Assembly: GCF_051020975.1 (NCBI RefSeq)
Contig: NC_135041.1
Coordinates: 2,616,256 to 2,680,255 of the forward strand
DNA length: 64,000 nucleotides
Direction of reading: 5' to 3'
DNA from: Osmia lignaria lignaria
Lineage: Eukaryota > Arthropoda > Insecta > Hymenoptera > Megachilidae
Shown here: positions 12,107 through 23,696 of the stretch, one piece after another
How the letters are laid out: each line of letters opens with the position of its first letter
Numbering within the stretch: position 1 is the first letter of the stretch
The notes under the pieces: generated by a model
Databases searched by the model: none
Told to the model about the DNA's origin: nothing
What the model saw: only the letters and a program-made list of their open reading frames with translations
Program-made: the position numbers and the translations under genes

Positions 12107-15100
12107 ATGGCCAAGACACATCTGTCTAGAAATACTGTTGCCGCAAGGCGTGCATCATTGTACAGACAAAACGAAAGTAATGATGAGCGTGAAGCTCGAC
12201 TTTCTCAAATGAGAACAAAAGCAACTACTTGACGGGCTCTTCAAATAAGTCCAGTCAGAGAAATGCGTTTATTGCAACAATCTGAGGGAATACAATCGAA
12301 TATATCGAATCGAATACATTCTATAAGTATTCGATGTGCTTTTCGTTACGATCCTCAATTCGATTACACTAATTTGAAGGACATACAACTAGGTTCAATG
12401 AATAAAATTTGTAACCATTGCTCAGCTAAAAAGTGGAATGATGAAGCACCAGGTATGTGTTGTGCTGGGGGTAAAGTGTCTCTTCCGGAACTGTATGAAC
12501 CACCAGAACCTCTAAAAGCATTGATTTTAGGAACTCATCCATTATCACAAAATTTTCTACACAATGCAAGAAAATATAATACGTTATTTCAAATGACTTC
12601 TTTTGGAGCAAAACAGATTACAGAAGACAATTTTATGCCAACATTTAAAATTCAAGGGCAAATTTACCACTATATTGGAAGTTTACTTCCTGCGCCTGGA
12701 GTAAGTCATCAATTTTTACAAATTTACTTCATTTCTGATGCTGATCAACTTACAGTTCGCTCAAATATCGTTCCAGATTTACAAAGGGAGATAATAGAAA
12801 TATTACAAGGAGTTTTACTTCAAAATAATAATTTAATCAAAAGTTTTAAATACAATGTTGAAAATAGAACGGCACAAGGAAATGATGATTTTCAATTAAT
12901 AATTCATGCTGACCGTGTACCTACAAATCAACATAGAGGGCGTTACAACGCTCCGACTACAAATGAAGTAGCTGTGCTATTGGTAGACGAAGAAAAAGGG
13001 CCGAGAGACATAGTTTTACACTGCCGAGATGGTAATATAAAACGTGTGTCCGAACTTCATCGAGCTTATGATCCTCTTCAATACCCTCTCATGTTTCCCG
13101 GAGGAGATGATGGGTACTATCTAACTATTCAACAGGTTAATAATACTAATAATCGTGGACAAAGTAAAACAGTTTCCTGCATGCAATTTTATGCTTACAG
13201 ACTTATGATTAGAGAAAATTCTACAAATCATTTACATTATTTTAGAAATTTATTCAATCAGTATTGTGTTGACATGATGGCAAAAATGATCACCGAAAGA
13301 TTAGATTTTATAAGACGTAATCAAAAAAAATTGCGTGCCGATGACTATATACATCTAAGAGATGCAGTTAATGCGGATGCAAATGTCAGTGCCGCTAATA
13401 TAGGCCAGTATGTTATTCTTCCATCATCTTTCACACGTTCACCACGGTTTACGCATGAAAAAACTCAGGATGCTATGACGTATGTACGTAAATTTGGACG
13501 ACCCGATTTGTTTATAACTTTCACCTGTAATCCTGATTGGGTAGAAATAAAGATCGAATTGTTTCCCGGACAAAAATCATTTGATAGGCATGATATTATA
13601 TCTAGAGTTTTCCACCTCAAATTGAAAAAGCTTCTGGACCTTATAACAAAGAAAAAAATATTTGGTGCAGTTAACTGCTATGCATATAGCGTGGAATGGC
13701 ATAAGCGAGGATTGCCCCATGCTCACATACTTCTATGGTTACAAACAAAAATTCAACCTGATGAAATTGATCTGATTATTTCTGCTGAATTGCCAGATAA
13801 AAATCGTGATCCGCTTTTACATGACATAGTCTGTAAAAATATGATACATGGCCCTTGTGGCGAGCTTAATAACTCTTCAGTTTGCATGCAAAACGGTAAA
13901 TGTTCGAAAAACTATCCTCGCTCTTTCATTTCTGAAACACAAACTGCTGATGATGGCTACCCAACTTATCGTCGAAGAAGTCCTGAAAATGGAGGACATA
14001 CTGTAACATTAAACATGCGTGGACATATGGTAGATATTGACAATAGATGGATCGTACCATATTGTCCATATTTATTACGATGCTTTAATGCTCACATTAA
14101 TGTTGAGTTTTGCCATTCGGTGCAAGCAATAAAATATATTTGCAAATATATTAATAAAGGATCAGACCAAGCTACATTTTCTGTACAGAATGATAAGGAC
14201 GAATTACAAAAGTACGTTAATGGTCGATACATTTGTACTTCAGAGGCAACTTGGAGATTTTTTGATTTTTCCATACATGAAAGATTTCCAACTGTTATGC
14301 ATTTGGCTGTTCATTTGGAAAATAATCAACGTGTTTATTTTACAGAGGAAAATATCCATCAAATTCTTGAAAATCCGCGTAAAACTACCCTTACTGCTTT
14401 CTTCGAACTCTGTCAATCAGATGACTTTGCAAGAACACTTTTATACATTGAAGTTCCTAGCTATTATACGTGGAACAATAATAAATTTTCAAGAAGAAAA
14501 CGTGGAGAGAACGTGGAAGGATATCCTGGCATCAAAAAGGACACAGCCCTTGGTAGAGTATATACTATTCACCCAAATCAAACTGAATGTTTTCATCTCC
14601 GTATGTTGCTACACCACATATGAGGACCTACATCATTTCAGAGCCTAAAAACTATTAATGGTGTACTCTACCCGACTTTTAAAGCTGCTTGCGTTGCACT
14701 CGGTCTTTTAGAAAATGATGATCACTGGAAAGTTACTCTCATTGATGCTGCTATATCCGAATCGCCATCTAAATTAAGAGATTTGTTTGCCATAATTTTA
14801 GTTTATTGTCAACCTTCTCAACTTAAAATATTATGGGAAACATTTCAGAAATATTTCTGTGAGGATATCTTATACAGAGAAAGATATCAGAGTAACAACA
14901 ATAATTTAACTTATTCTGAAGAAATTTTTAACCAAGACCTCATCGAAATAGAAGACATAGTTGTGAGACTTAGTGAAAAATACTTATGTGATTATGGTTT
15001 GCCTACACCAATTCGTAACCAACAAACTATTTTCAATCCTTACGACTCAACATTCAGATATTCTTATGATATCAATGAGCTACGAGATTACGTAAATGTC

Positions 15101-16474
15101 AATCTTCCTAAATTGGTACCTGATCAGCGACTGGCATACGATTCAATAATTGATAGCGTTCACAAAAATCAAAATAAAGTATTTTTTATTGATGCTCCTG
15201 GTGGTACCGGCAAAACATTTTTGATTAATATGCTCTTGGCTTGCGTAAGATCTATTGGGGCTTTAGCTCTTGGCGTAGCATCATCCGGTATTGCTGCAAC
15301 GCTTCTCAGTGGTGGCAGAACTGCGCATTCTACTTTTAAGTTACCCTTAAATGTCTCATGTGGACAAGATTCTGTTTGTTCTATTCGTAAAAATGGTCAA
15401 CTTGGACAAATTTTACAAGATACAAAACTCATAGTATGGGATGAATGCACAATGTGTCACCGAGCTCACATTGAAGCTATTGATCGTACTTTAAGAGATA
15501 TTAAAAATTGCGATAAATTGATGGGAGGTACAACGTTCGTCTTTGCTGGTGATTTTCGTCAAACCTTGCCAGTTATTGCAAGAGGAACTAGGGCGGACAT
15601 CGTCAAAGCATGTCTTAAATCATCGCCTATTTGGAGATTTGTGCAGACATTCAATTTGAGAACAAATATGAGGGTGTATCTCGGCGGAGGTGATGCTCAA
15701 TTCCCTTCAATGCTATTAAGTATTGGAGATGGGACGATACCGAATGATAATGGCAATATATCCATTGATCAAAGAATAGATAATATTGTTGATAACATCA
15801 ACGATTTAATATCCAAGGTTTACCCTGATATTGAAAATCTTTTACAAAAATCATACCACTGGCTATGTGAAAGAGCAATTATAACTCCACGAAATATATC
15901 TGGTTTAGAAATCAACAACATTATTTTACAAAAATTAGTTGGAGAAAGTAAAGAATACCGATCAATAGATACAGTTTTCAATACTGAAGATGCAGTACAT
16001 TACCCTCTAGAATTCTTAAATTCTCTTAATCCAGCAGGGTTCCCACCACACAATCTTCAACTTAAAGTTGGAGCTCCAATAATTTTGCTACGCAATCTCA
16101 ATCCTCCCAACCTATGCAACGGCACTCGATTGCAGGTAAAAATTATGCGGAGTAATATCATCGAGGCTACAATCTTAACAGGACCTGCAACAGGCGAGAT
16201 CGCCCTTATACCTCGCATACCTATGATCCCCACCGACTTACCATTCCAATTTAAACGTCTGCAATTCCCTATTAAAGTATCTTTTGCCATAACAATAAAT
16301 AAAGCGCAAGGGCAGACATTTAAATATATAGGACTCGACTTACGTTCAGATTGTTTTTTTCACGGACAATTATACGTCGGACTTTCGAGAACGGGTAATT
16401 CGAAAAATCAATTTCTTTTATTACCAAATGGAAAAAAAACAACAAAAAATATTGTATATTCCGAAGTTCTATAA
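12107..16474 (+). pseudogene. Helitron Rep/helicase (RepHel), two premature stops
   Basis: One frame of 1,456 codons, read from an ATG at 12,107. Domains: a basic N-terminus; a Cys-rich stretch CNHCSAKKW...CC near residue 100; the Helitron_like_N Rep region with the HUH motif in GLPHAHILLW near residue 530; the tyrosine motif YICKY near residue 675; and a Pif1-type SF1B helicase with Walker A DAPGGTGKT near residue 1,028, DEC Walker B near 1,112, GDFRQTLPV, and a C-terminal TINKAQGQTF...YVGLSR. The frame is broken by TGA at 12,230 and 14,621. Both sit where a CGA arginine codon is expected, so CpG decay is likely. HUH and Walker residues are intact. Confidence 0.92.
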
Positions 16475-16511
16475 TGTAACATATCAATAAATCCAAATTC
16501 TAAGACATGAT

Positions 16512-16542
16512 ACGCGGGCAAAGCCGCGACGGGGGATGCTAG
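16512..16542 (+). other. Helitron H1 3' terminal hairpin and CTAG
   Basis: The stem CGCGG-GCAAAG-CCGCG is followed about 10 bp later by CTAG and then host T. This is the standard Helitron 3' end that marks the stop of rolling-circle transfer. Confidence 0.85.
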
Positions 16543-16650
16543 TAGCTAATATACGAAATTATCGAAAGCATGGAACATTCCAGAAATTCTACGGCGTAGA
16601 AACACCGAAAAGCCGTTGGACAGAGATGGAACACCAAGAAAGAGAGAAAC
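16543..16650 (+). mobile_element. 3WJ-family fragment, right half
   Basis: Continues the 3WJ element after H1. GCTAATATACGAAATTATCG onwards matches 36,007-36,112 of the full copy, ending near AGAACACCAAGAAAGAGAGA-type sequence. Followed by about 340 bp of unassigned sequence before the right arm of J. Confidence 0.8.
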
Positions 16651-17319
16651 CTAAGTGCAATAAATGAGGGGAGTTCACTGGCCCGATCATGAAAACTGCT
16701 GTTCTACCGAACGTGTTTCCTCGTTTCCCAGTGACAATTATCAGCTTTCAGCGTACCAGGTTAATTTAGGAACAAATACGAAAGTTTCATTTAAATTGTT
16801 TTCAAATTTTTCGTCATTAACGTAGCCTCCAATTCAAACGTTTATTAATTACTCAATTTCAATCATTTTTATTTGTTGTTTAGAATGCTTAGAATTTCCT
16901 TTTTTACATTATGACAGGCGACAAGAGATTAGGTTCCGTATTCATTTTAAACAACGACTAAAAATGTTCTACCAGTTCAGTTTTTTTATTGTACTATACC
17001 AATGGGGTGCCGAGCGGTTCGTTCGCGACCTACGTCAGGCCCGGTTTTCATAGCCGACATTGCAGTCCCTGAGCCGCTCAGATTGGTCGGTGTTTTTTGT
17101 TAATAACTAAAAAACCAAGCCTTAACCAACATTGTGGAAAAGGAAAAAGTTGTTTAGAATCACCTTAGTAATTATTCCTCTCCGGCTGTAAAGGTAGTCG
17201 CGTGACACTCTGTATATCCGCGATGATCCCACTTGCAAAAATTTATGAAATTAGTTGTTTATTAACCATTTAAATTCGGTCAATATTTTTTCAGTTTATG
17301 GTTATTAGCTAAGCAACAG

Positions 17320-18309
17320 AAATCCAAAATCACCTTACACTATCCTACAAATACTACAGGTTCCACTAAAAAGTGTGAAATAAAATAATTTTTAACAAAA
17401 AACATATCCGACTTCGAAATGCACTAAAAAGTGTCAAATAATTTCTATTTCATTTATATCAATATTCCATAGCTATTAATAATATCTACTTAATCGTTAA
17501 ACAGGATACCAAATACATTTCAAAGTTTTCGGATGCGGCGCAAAATTATAAACTTTTCTTCTACTAGGAAGATCCTAGTTCAGGCGTCGGCAACATATGA
17601 CAAATGACCCATTTGATAATTTCAAGTAAACAACATTCAATGGGAATCAACATACCCATTGCGGATTAACTATACTGCAGTTCACGAGAGACCATACTTA
17701 ACTCGCGCAGCTCAGTTGGTCTGGGGACATTTTTAATAACCTGTGTGATATAATTTATTCTTTGAAAAATAATAGGAATTTCGTTGTATCGTGTATCTTT
17801 ACCATATCATCATCGGTTATCAGTTATCGTACGTCATATATTTCTGTCCACCGTTTAAATGATCGCAAAGTAAAAAGCAAGCTGAAGAGAGGAATGACAC
17901 ACGTTATTAAAAATGTCCCCAGACCTAGTGAGCTGCGCGAGTTAAGTGTGGTCTCTCGTGAATTGCAGTATATATGTACATCAGAAGTGCTACCGACTTC
18001 TGATACAATCGTTAAAAATACGGATGTTTTCTGACGTATCTATAAGGATTCGAATTTTTTTTTTACGACTTATTAATTACCAGGTTTGCCATACCGCAGT
18101 CAAATCGTTATTGGCAGCATCGTATATTCGGGTATTTTTAATTTTGCGCCGCCTCCGACAACTTTGAAATGTATTTGGTATCCTGTTTAACGATTAAGTA
18201 GATATTATTAATAGCTATGGAATATTGGTATAAATGAAATAGAAATTATTTGACACTTTTTAGTGCATTTCGAAGTCGGATATGTTTTTTGTTAAAAATT
18301 ATTTTATTC
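17320..18309. mobile_element. Foldback element, family D copy 1
   Basis: Two separate pairs of inverted arms. The outer pair (about 17,380-17,550 with 18,141-18,309; about 165 bp, near-identical) includes ATCCGACTTCGAAATGCACT and TTCGGAGGCGGCGCAAAATT. The inner pair (about 17,680-17,755 with 17,895-17,970) includes CACGAGAGACCA and TCTGGGGACATTTTTAATAA. The sequence between the pairs does not match. Non-coding. Further copies: D2 (41,455-43,764) and D3 (61,737-62,985). The right end is cut by LTR G2. Confidence 0.8.
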
Positions 18310-18310
18310 A

Positions 18311-18611
18311 CTGTATTTTATAATCTAGGGCGTACTAATTATAATTTCTCATTGTATTTAATATTCTAGTCGCACTCATTGTTATACCAGCGTCATTATT
18401 ATATATTATACTCAGAACTAGCATATTCAGTTATCAATTACTTACCTATTTGAATAAATCTTTTGTCTAGCACATTAATGTTTCGATTTTACATCTCAAC
18501 CGCACACCACGTGAACCTATAATCCCCGATACATTCATACGGGTCGCCTTCCAAGGGAACCGCTCTCCCTATACGTCGGTGCAGTGACGTACCTATCTCT
18601 GGGTCGTTACA
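18311..18611 (+). mobile_element. LTR-like, family G copy 2
   Basis: Shares its last 170 bp with 2,241-2,441: GTGAACCTAT, GGGTCGCCTTC, GGGAACCGCTCTCCCTA, CGTCGGTGCAGT and the CGTTACA terminus. AATAAA lies near 18,452. The left limit is placed where foldback D1 stops matching its paralogues. No target-site duplication was seen. Confidence 0.5.
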
Positions 18612-19387
18612 GAAGCGCAAACAATCCAGTCTATATCTGCAAAACAGTATTAATGCAGCGATGAAACGTGTTTATTTCTAATTTTTTTGCTATGAAACTT
18701 TTATCAACAAATTTGTGATATTTTTCTAATTAAAACAAGACCAAACACGACGTAAATCCGACACATTTTGGTATCATTAATCAATTTAAATTGATCCAGT
18801 CAATCATTAATAACTCATTAAAGTAAAGTAATTAAACCGATCTATGTCGTGTTTAGATTCATTTTAATCAGAAGAACCTCAACAATCCAACGATACTATC
18901 TTTTCCAAGGTAAAACGAAAATTAGTCCAAATGTAATATTCTTTACTGAATGTTGACTTGTTTTACTCGCGGCATCCCTTTGTAATCCATCTATCTCGGA
19001 TTTTCGCGTAATACGTATTCTTTTTCCGTGATTTCGGATTCGAAGCTCCGCTGAGCTCGAGAAAATTAGTATGTAGTAGGGCAATGTCACACAATTTTAT
19101 TAGCCGGCGAAGGGGAAAGGAGGGACCCTTCGCACACCCCGCCGATTTTGGCACACACAAATCGTGTGAGCAAAGGTGGAACATGACCAATCAGACGCAC
19201 ACTCTTTCCCTCGGCCAAGTTAAAAACGATGAGCAACAATCAGTTAGAATCAATACCTTCCGACGCTGTCGTTAATTGAATTTATGATATATTCCGTTGA
19301 AGATAGTGATAGGTACATAATCAAATTTATTCTTATAATTCTAATTTTTTTTTTTAAATTTATTTTAATATAAATAAGGAAAAGGGT
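18612..19387. other. No gene recognised
   Basis: Short ORFs on both strands near 18,900-19,275 are not recognisable. No element termini found. This lies directly upstream of the H2 leader repeats and may include the unresolved 5' end of H2. Confidence 0.4.
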
Positions 19388-19622
19388 TCAATTCTGCTTT
19401 AAGCGAATCATTGTTTACGATAAAAACAAACAAAACAATTCTGGTTTGAGCGAATCTAAAGAAACGGACAATTCTGCTTTCAGCGAATATAAGAGAAAGG
19501 AATTCTGCTTTCAGCGAATATAAACAAATTCTGCTTTCAGCGAATACAAAGATACTGGCCAATTCTGCATCGAGCGAATCATTGTTTGTGAAAACAAACG
19601 GGCCAATTCCCCTTTAAGTGGC
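19388..19622 (+). repeat. H2 leader repeats (TCTGCTTNNAGCGAAT)
   Basis: Six or seven spaced copies of a roughly 20-bp unit centred on AATTCTGCTTTCAGCGAAT (near 19,388, 19,437, 19,469, 19,501, 19,526, 19,559 and a decayed one near 19,600), separated by A-rich spacers of 10-25 bp. A related unit recurs upstream of H3 at 50,391-50,600. The position just before the first coding exon suggests a regulatory or transposase-binding leader (inference). Confidence 0.75.
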
Positions 19623-19661
19623 TAATTAATAAAACAAAATAAAAAACATTCGATATATGTA

Positions 19662-20342
19662 ATGAGAAAGAGTCGTGCGAATGAATCGGACGATGTGAAA
19701 CAATTACGTATTTCTAAAGAACGTGAAAGAAACGCAGAGGTTTGGCGTCAAGAAACTATTGACGATCGCCATTCGAGATTGTCTGCAAAGCGAAAATATG
19801 CTAGTTCGAAAGAATCGCGCGAAATGATAGACGAAAGAAAACGCCGGCTAAGCAGAATTTCTAATCATTTAAAGAACGAATCCGCCGAGAAACGATCAAG
19901 TCGTATCGAATTAATCCGCAAGCGTTTAGCGAACAAATCTAATGAGGAACGGTCACGTCGATCCGCATTAATCCGCAGGCGTATAGCGAACGAATCTACC
20001 GAGGAACGATCACGCCGTTTCTGATTAATCCGCAGGCGTTTAGCGAACGAATCTCCTGAGGAACGATCACGTCATATCGGATTAATCCGCAAGCGTTTAG
20101 CGAACGAATCTAATCGGGAACGTTCGCAACGTCTAATGGTTGTGAGAAATTGTATGCGGAAAGTACTAATAAGTGAACGTGTCGAATCAAGGAATACGCG
20201 TTTAAGGAATATGCATGAACTAGCTAAAAAGCGGAGAAAAGGACTTCTGCTTTAGGAAGACTACTTTAAATCGGCTATTAATATTTTTGCTGATGTACCG
20301 TATGCAGTGTGTTACAAGACTTTATATTCGCAGCAACGTTAG
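19662..20342 (+). pseudogene. H2 Helitron N-terminal basic repeat region
   Basis: Reads MRKSRANESDD... and then 19-residue repeats of the form LIRKRLANESNEERSRR, rich in Arg and Glu and probably helical (inference). The same repeats are in H3. In-frame stops occur near 20,022 (TGA), 20,253 (TAG) and 20,340 (TAG). The frame runs on into the next segment, ending with a Cys-containing ...FADVPYAVCYKTLY stretch. I recognise it only by context as the N-terminus of this Helitron type. Confidence 0.75.
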
Positions 20343-20345
20343 GCT

Positions 20346-21230
20346 TTGCACACGCAGCCTTTGTCTCGTTCAATTCCTGCAAATCTATTAGAATCAGAGA
20401 AGATAACAACACGTTCTCGTTGCCTAAATCATCTTAAAAAATACAAAGTTCCATCACAGGCATTCTGGAATAAAGTGGAACTAATGCCTGTACCTCACGA
20501 GATAGCAGATTTATCGGAAATCGAAAAACAAATGTTGTGCAGAATAGTACCGTTTCTTAAAATCATGAAAATTCAGAATCGCTTCAGTCAAGATTGGTGC
20601 AAAGGTCAGGTAGTCCTATTTGCCCGCGATGTGTTCGAAGTAGCCGAACAACTTCCAGTTAGATTAAACCAAACTGGTATAATGATTGTAGTGGAAAGTC
20701 TCGAAAATTTGGAGCGACAACGACAATTTCAAATAAACGTTGGCAAACTTCGAGTAGCTTTACAATGGCTATTACAAAATAATGCTTTATACAAAGATGT
20801 GCGACCATGTTTTTCTAACATTACCAATAACATTTTGGAAATAGCTGATGTCGTTGAAGAGCCTTGTATTGTAACAAACGAAATGGAAGTTGCACAAAGA
20901 AATACTGAATCAAACATTAGATTTGTGAATGTTGGACAGAATGTAGCTATTTTACGAGGCTCGTGCCATCAAGCTAGCGATCGCTTCAGTATCGAATCTC
21001 GCGGTAAACAATGTACTGGCATAGCTGCAGTTGCTTGTGTTGCGTTTAATTTGCTCGATCCTAGTACATGGGGTACTAGCGATGTCGATTACGTAGTTTT
21101 AGTAGGTGATAAATATTACCGTGATTGCATTGAAGCGCAAAGCAATCCTGACCCCAGAGAAGTCAATGTAGACTATTTAGCCGTAACCGAATTATTGTCA
21201 ATATTAACGTTGACTATGAAATGTCTATAA
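20346..21230 (+). pseudogene. H2 Helitron DUF6570-like and OTU/C76-like region
   Basis: Continues the previous frame. First part (about residues 1-140): PVPHEIADLSEIEKQMLCRI...GQVVLFARDVFEV resembles the DUF6570 domain found ahead of Helitron Rep domains. Second part (about residues 195-270): GQNVAILRGS...RFSIESRGKQCTG...AFNLLDPSTW resembles the OTU/herpes-tegument C76-like cysteine protease domain of some Helitron and Helentron proteins. The Cys of GKQC is the likely nucleophile (inference). H3 has the same order. The end is frameshifted: a small deletion near 21,200 is compensated in an A run near 21,285. Confidence 0.7.
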
Positions 21231-22525
21231 ATGGTCATATTGATATTGATAACGGTGATGAAGGATTTCCAAATAAAAAAAAATGGTTTGATTAGGTTTT
21301 TTCAACAGTACATGTACGGAATTCTTACTGCAAATTATACATCAGTAGCCGTATCATGCAACAACCAGTCGGAGACCACCTACTGTTGGTTGTATGATTC
21401 CCATGCAGGAGGTCCAAAAGGATATAAAACACCATTACGGGGATATAAAACACCATTCCTTAATAGCATTCGAAGTCCCAATATTCAACAGAAAGACTTA
21501 TTGAAATCAGTTTCCGCAGTAATTGAGAAAGATATTAAACAAAATGATGATGGTGAAAATACCGAACAAATGTTGCTTTTTATTACCGGAGGAGCTGGTA
21601 GCGGTAAGTCGTTTATTTTAAAATTACTTGTTGAACATGTTAAACGCTGCTATAATCCTATAATTGATACGATGATAAAACCATCTTTCATTCTAGTAGC
21701 TTCGTTGACTGGCGTCGCCGCCCGTCAAATATTCAGAACAACTCTGCATTCCTTGTTCCCGTTACCTATTGAAAAAGGTACTGCAATGACCTATCGACGA
21801 CTGACAGGACAAAGGCTCGAACAGGAGAAACGAAAGTGGCGTCATACAAAGTGGTTGATTATCGACGAGATATCAATGGTGTCTTATGAGCATTTGCGAA
21901 TGATTCATTTAAGATTGCAAGAATTCAAAACAAATGATAAACTATTTGGTGGCGTAAATGTACTTCTCTTTGGCGATATCATGCAGTTGCCCCCAGTAAA
22001 AGGACACTGGTGTTTTGTACAGCCACATTGGTGTACTGCAGAAATTAATTTATGGCACCAATTTTCATTTTGCGAACTCACCATTAATATGCAACAAACA
22101 GATGACGTTGATTTCATCGATTTATTGAATAACCTTCGGTTTGGGGAAATGACAACTCCTCAACTGGAAATATTATGCGAACGAAGAAGAGTTCCCATAA
22201 CCGGAGAGTTCGAGGATGGTGCAGCAGTAAGAATATTCCCAACGATAAAATTAGTGGATGAGTATAATTCAAAAATGACTGATGAATTAGCAAAATCACA
22301 TCGAATGTATGTCATTGATTCAATAGACGAGTCCCGCGAGGCAGCTACATATGGGAAAAGGCCACCAGAAAATATCATACCTGTAAATGTAAATAATTGT
22401 AGCGAACTGTTACATACAATAACGTTAACTGAGGGATGGCGAACCATGCTGCGACGAAATATACCAATTTCTGATGGTTTGATAAACGGCGCAATGGGAA
22501 TAGTGAAGAAATTTACATGGCCGGC
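21231..22525 (+). pseudogene. H2 Pif1-type helicase, Rep domain deleted
   Basis: Pif1/RecD2 family helicase: Walker A GGAGSGKSF near 21,590-21,620, LVASLTGVAA, TYRRLTGQR, DEISM Walker B near 21,865, FGDIMQLPPV near 21,970, and the later motif NAMGIVKK-like GAMGIVKKFTW. Upstream, residues from the protease region (...SCNNQSE) are joined after a short repeat-like linker to LNSIRSPNIQQKD. The whole HUH Rep domain seen in H3 is therefore missing. The C-terminus is cut after FTWP by element K. Confidence 0.88.
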
Positions 22526-23696
22526 TGTTTGCGATTTTGCGTGGTCAACGTGGTCAGAAACAACACGCTTGCGTAACGATCACAATGTTTATTTAACACA
22601 GAAAGTATTTACAATAGTCACTCGCGAGTTCAAGGAACACACGAGTGGTCAAACTGTACAGAAAGTTTACAACTGTTTGCGCGGACAGCGAAACACTTAA
22701 ATATTAAACAGCGTGGGCTCAACTTAATCACTAATTGAACTATTGACTATAACCAAGAAATGCGCGAGCTGAACTATCAGCTTCGCGCTTCCTATTGTAA
22801 ACAATAGAGGGGGTCATGGGGGACACAGCGGTGGTGGTTTCACTTGTAGGAGGCGTGGGAGTCGGAAGTTATGGGGAGGTAAATGATCAGAACTTTCAAA
22901 ATTTGTGAATGAAGCATTGATTTTTTTTTAACATAATAAGCAACCTTTCTTACAACTTTCTCAGAACTTTCCTTTTTTTTACACAGTTTTGATGTCCTTC
23001 TACAATTGTTCACAAGGATAATTGGGTTAGGTCAGGGTATATCCTATGGGGTGGGGGTGCAGCGCCCCTCCCTCGCCCACGCGTTTGAATCTTCAGCTTC
23101 CTCAAAGAGAGTATTTGCTTATGAGGATGTTTAATCGCCTCATAACTATCTTGTAAACGTAAACACCTTTTTTCCCCCTTTGTAAAACAAAAAGAAAAAG
23201 TTGCAAGAAAATTGTAAGAAAGGTTGCACATTATATTAAAAAAGAAGATCAATGCTTCATTCATAAATTTTGAATGTTCTGATCTTTTATCCCCCTATAA
23301 CTCCTGACTCCAACGCCTCTTACAAGTGAAGCCACCATCACTATGTCCCCCATGACCCCCTCTATTGTTTACAATATGAGGCGCCCCCCTCTTAAGCAGG
23401 GCATAAGAAAAAGGGCTGGAATTTTACTTTTTAAAAAAAAGTATTGTGACACTTTAAAAAAAATGTGTGGCACTTATGAAACACATATATGGACACCTTA
23501 TGTGATAAGCTACAAAAAAATATAGATCACGCCCCCAGGGGTCGTGTCCCATATTCTAAACTGCAGCCTAAATAGTTGTACAGTTTCAGAACACGCGTGA
23601 CTCTTGTAAATACTTTGGTTGAATTAATGTTAAGTTGTTACCGTTACGCAGGTGTGTGTTATTTCAGACCACGCGGACCACGCAAAATACGCAACA
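22526..23696. mobile_element. TIR element K with nested inverted arms
   Basis: Outer arms: TGTTTGCGATTTTGCGTGGT at 22,526 and the complement of TGTTGCGTATTTTGCGTGGT ending at 23,696, extending about 120 bp with gaps. An inner inverted pair of about 180 bp (about 22,795-22,980 with 23,200-23,385) includes TTGTTTACAAT and CCCCATGACCCCCTC-type sequence. No transposase. It sits between two partial copies of the helicase rather than inside one (see findings). No clear target-site duplication. Confidence 0.7.

Larger units (their letters stand above)
11573..16542 (+). mobile_element. Helitron H1, nearly complete
   Basis: The element starts TC within TCATACTATTATATAAAG, the usual style of insect Helitron 5' ends, and ends CTAG (16,539-16,542) after a hairpin. 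It sits between A (11,572) and T (16,543), the canonical target. The flanks are 3WJ-family sequence and are contiguous in the other copy at about 35,941-36,020, which serves as an empty site. It carries one long Rep/helicase frame. Moves by rolling-circle replication (family knowledge). Only two nonsense codons separate it from a full-length reading frame. Confidence 0.92.
10583..17212. mobile_element. TIR element J, composite and expanded
   Basis: Imperfect inverted arms of about 190-220 bp bound the region. The left arm (10,583 to about 10,770) starts CAGGGTGTCACGCGACTACC; the right arm (about 16,995-17,212) ends with GGTAGTCGCGTGACACTCTG. The arms also share AAAACACCGACCAATC-type and CCAAGCCTTAACCAAC-type blocks. 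The flanks are family I sequence that would be contiguous if J were removed (TATATCCGCGATGATCCC resumes at the right). Inside are a 3WJ-family fragment, Helitron H1 and 340 bp of unassigned sequence. No transposase of its own was seen. The CAGGGTGT terminus resembles TA-target (Tc1/mariner-like) MITEs. Confidence 0.65.
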
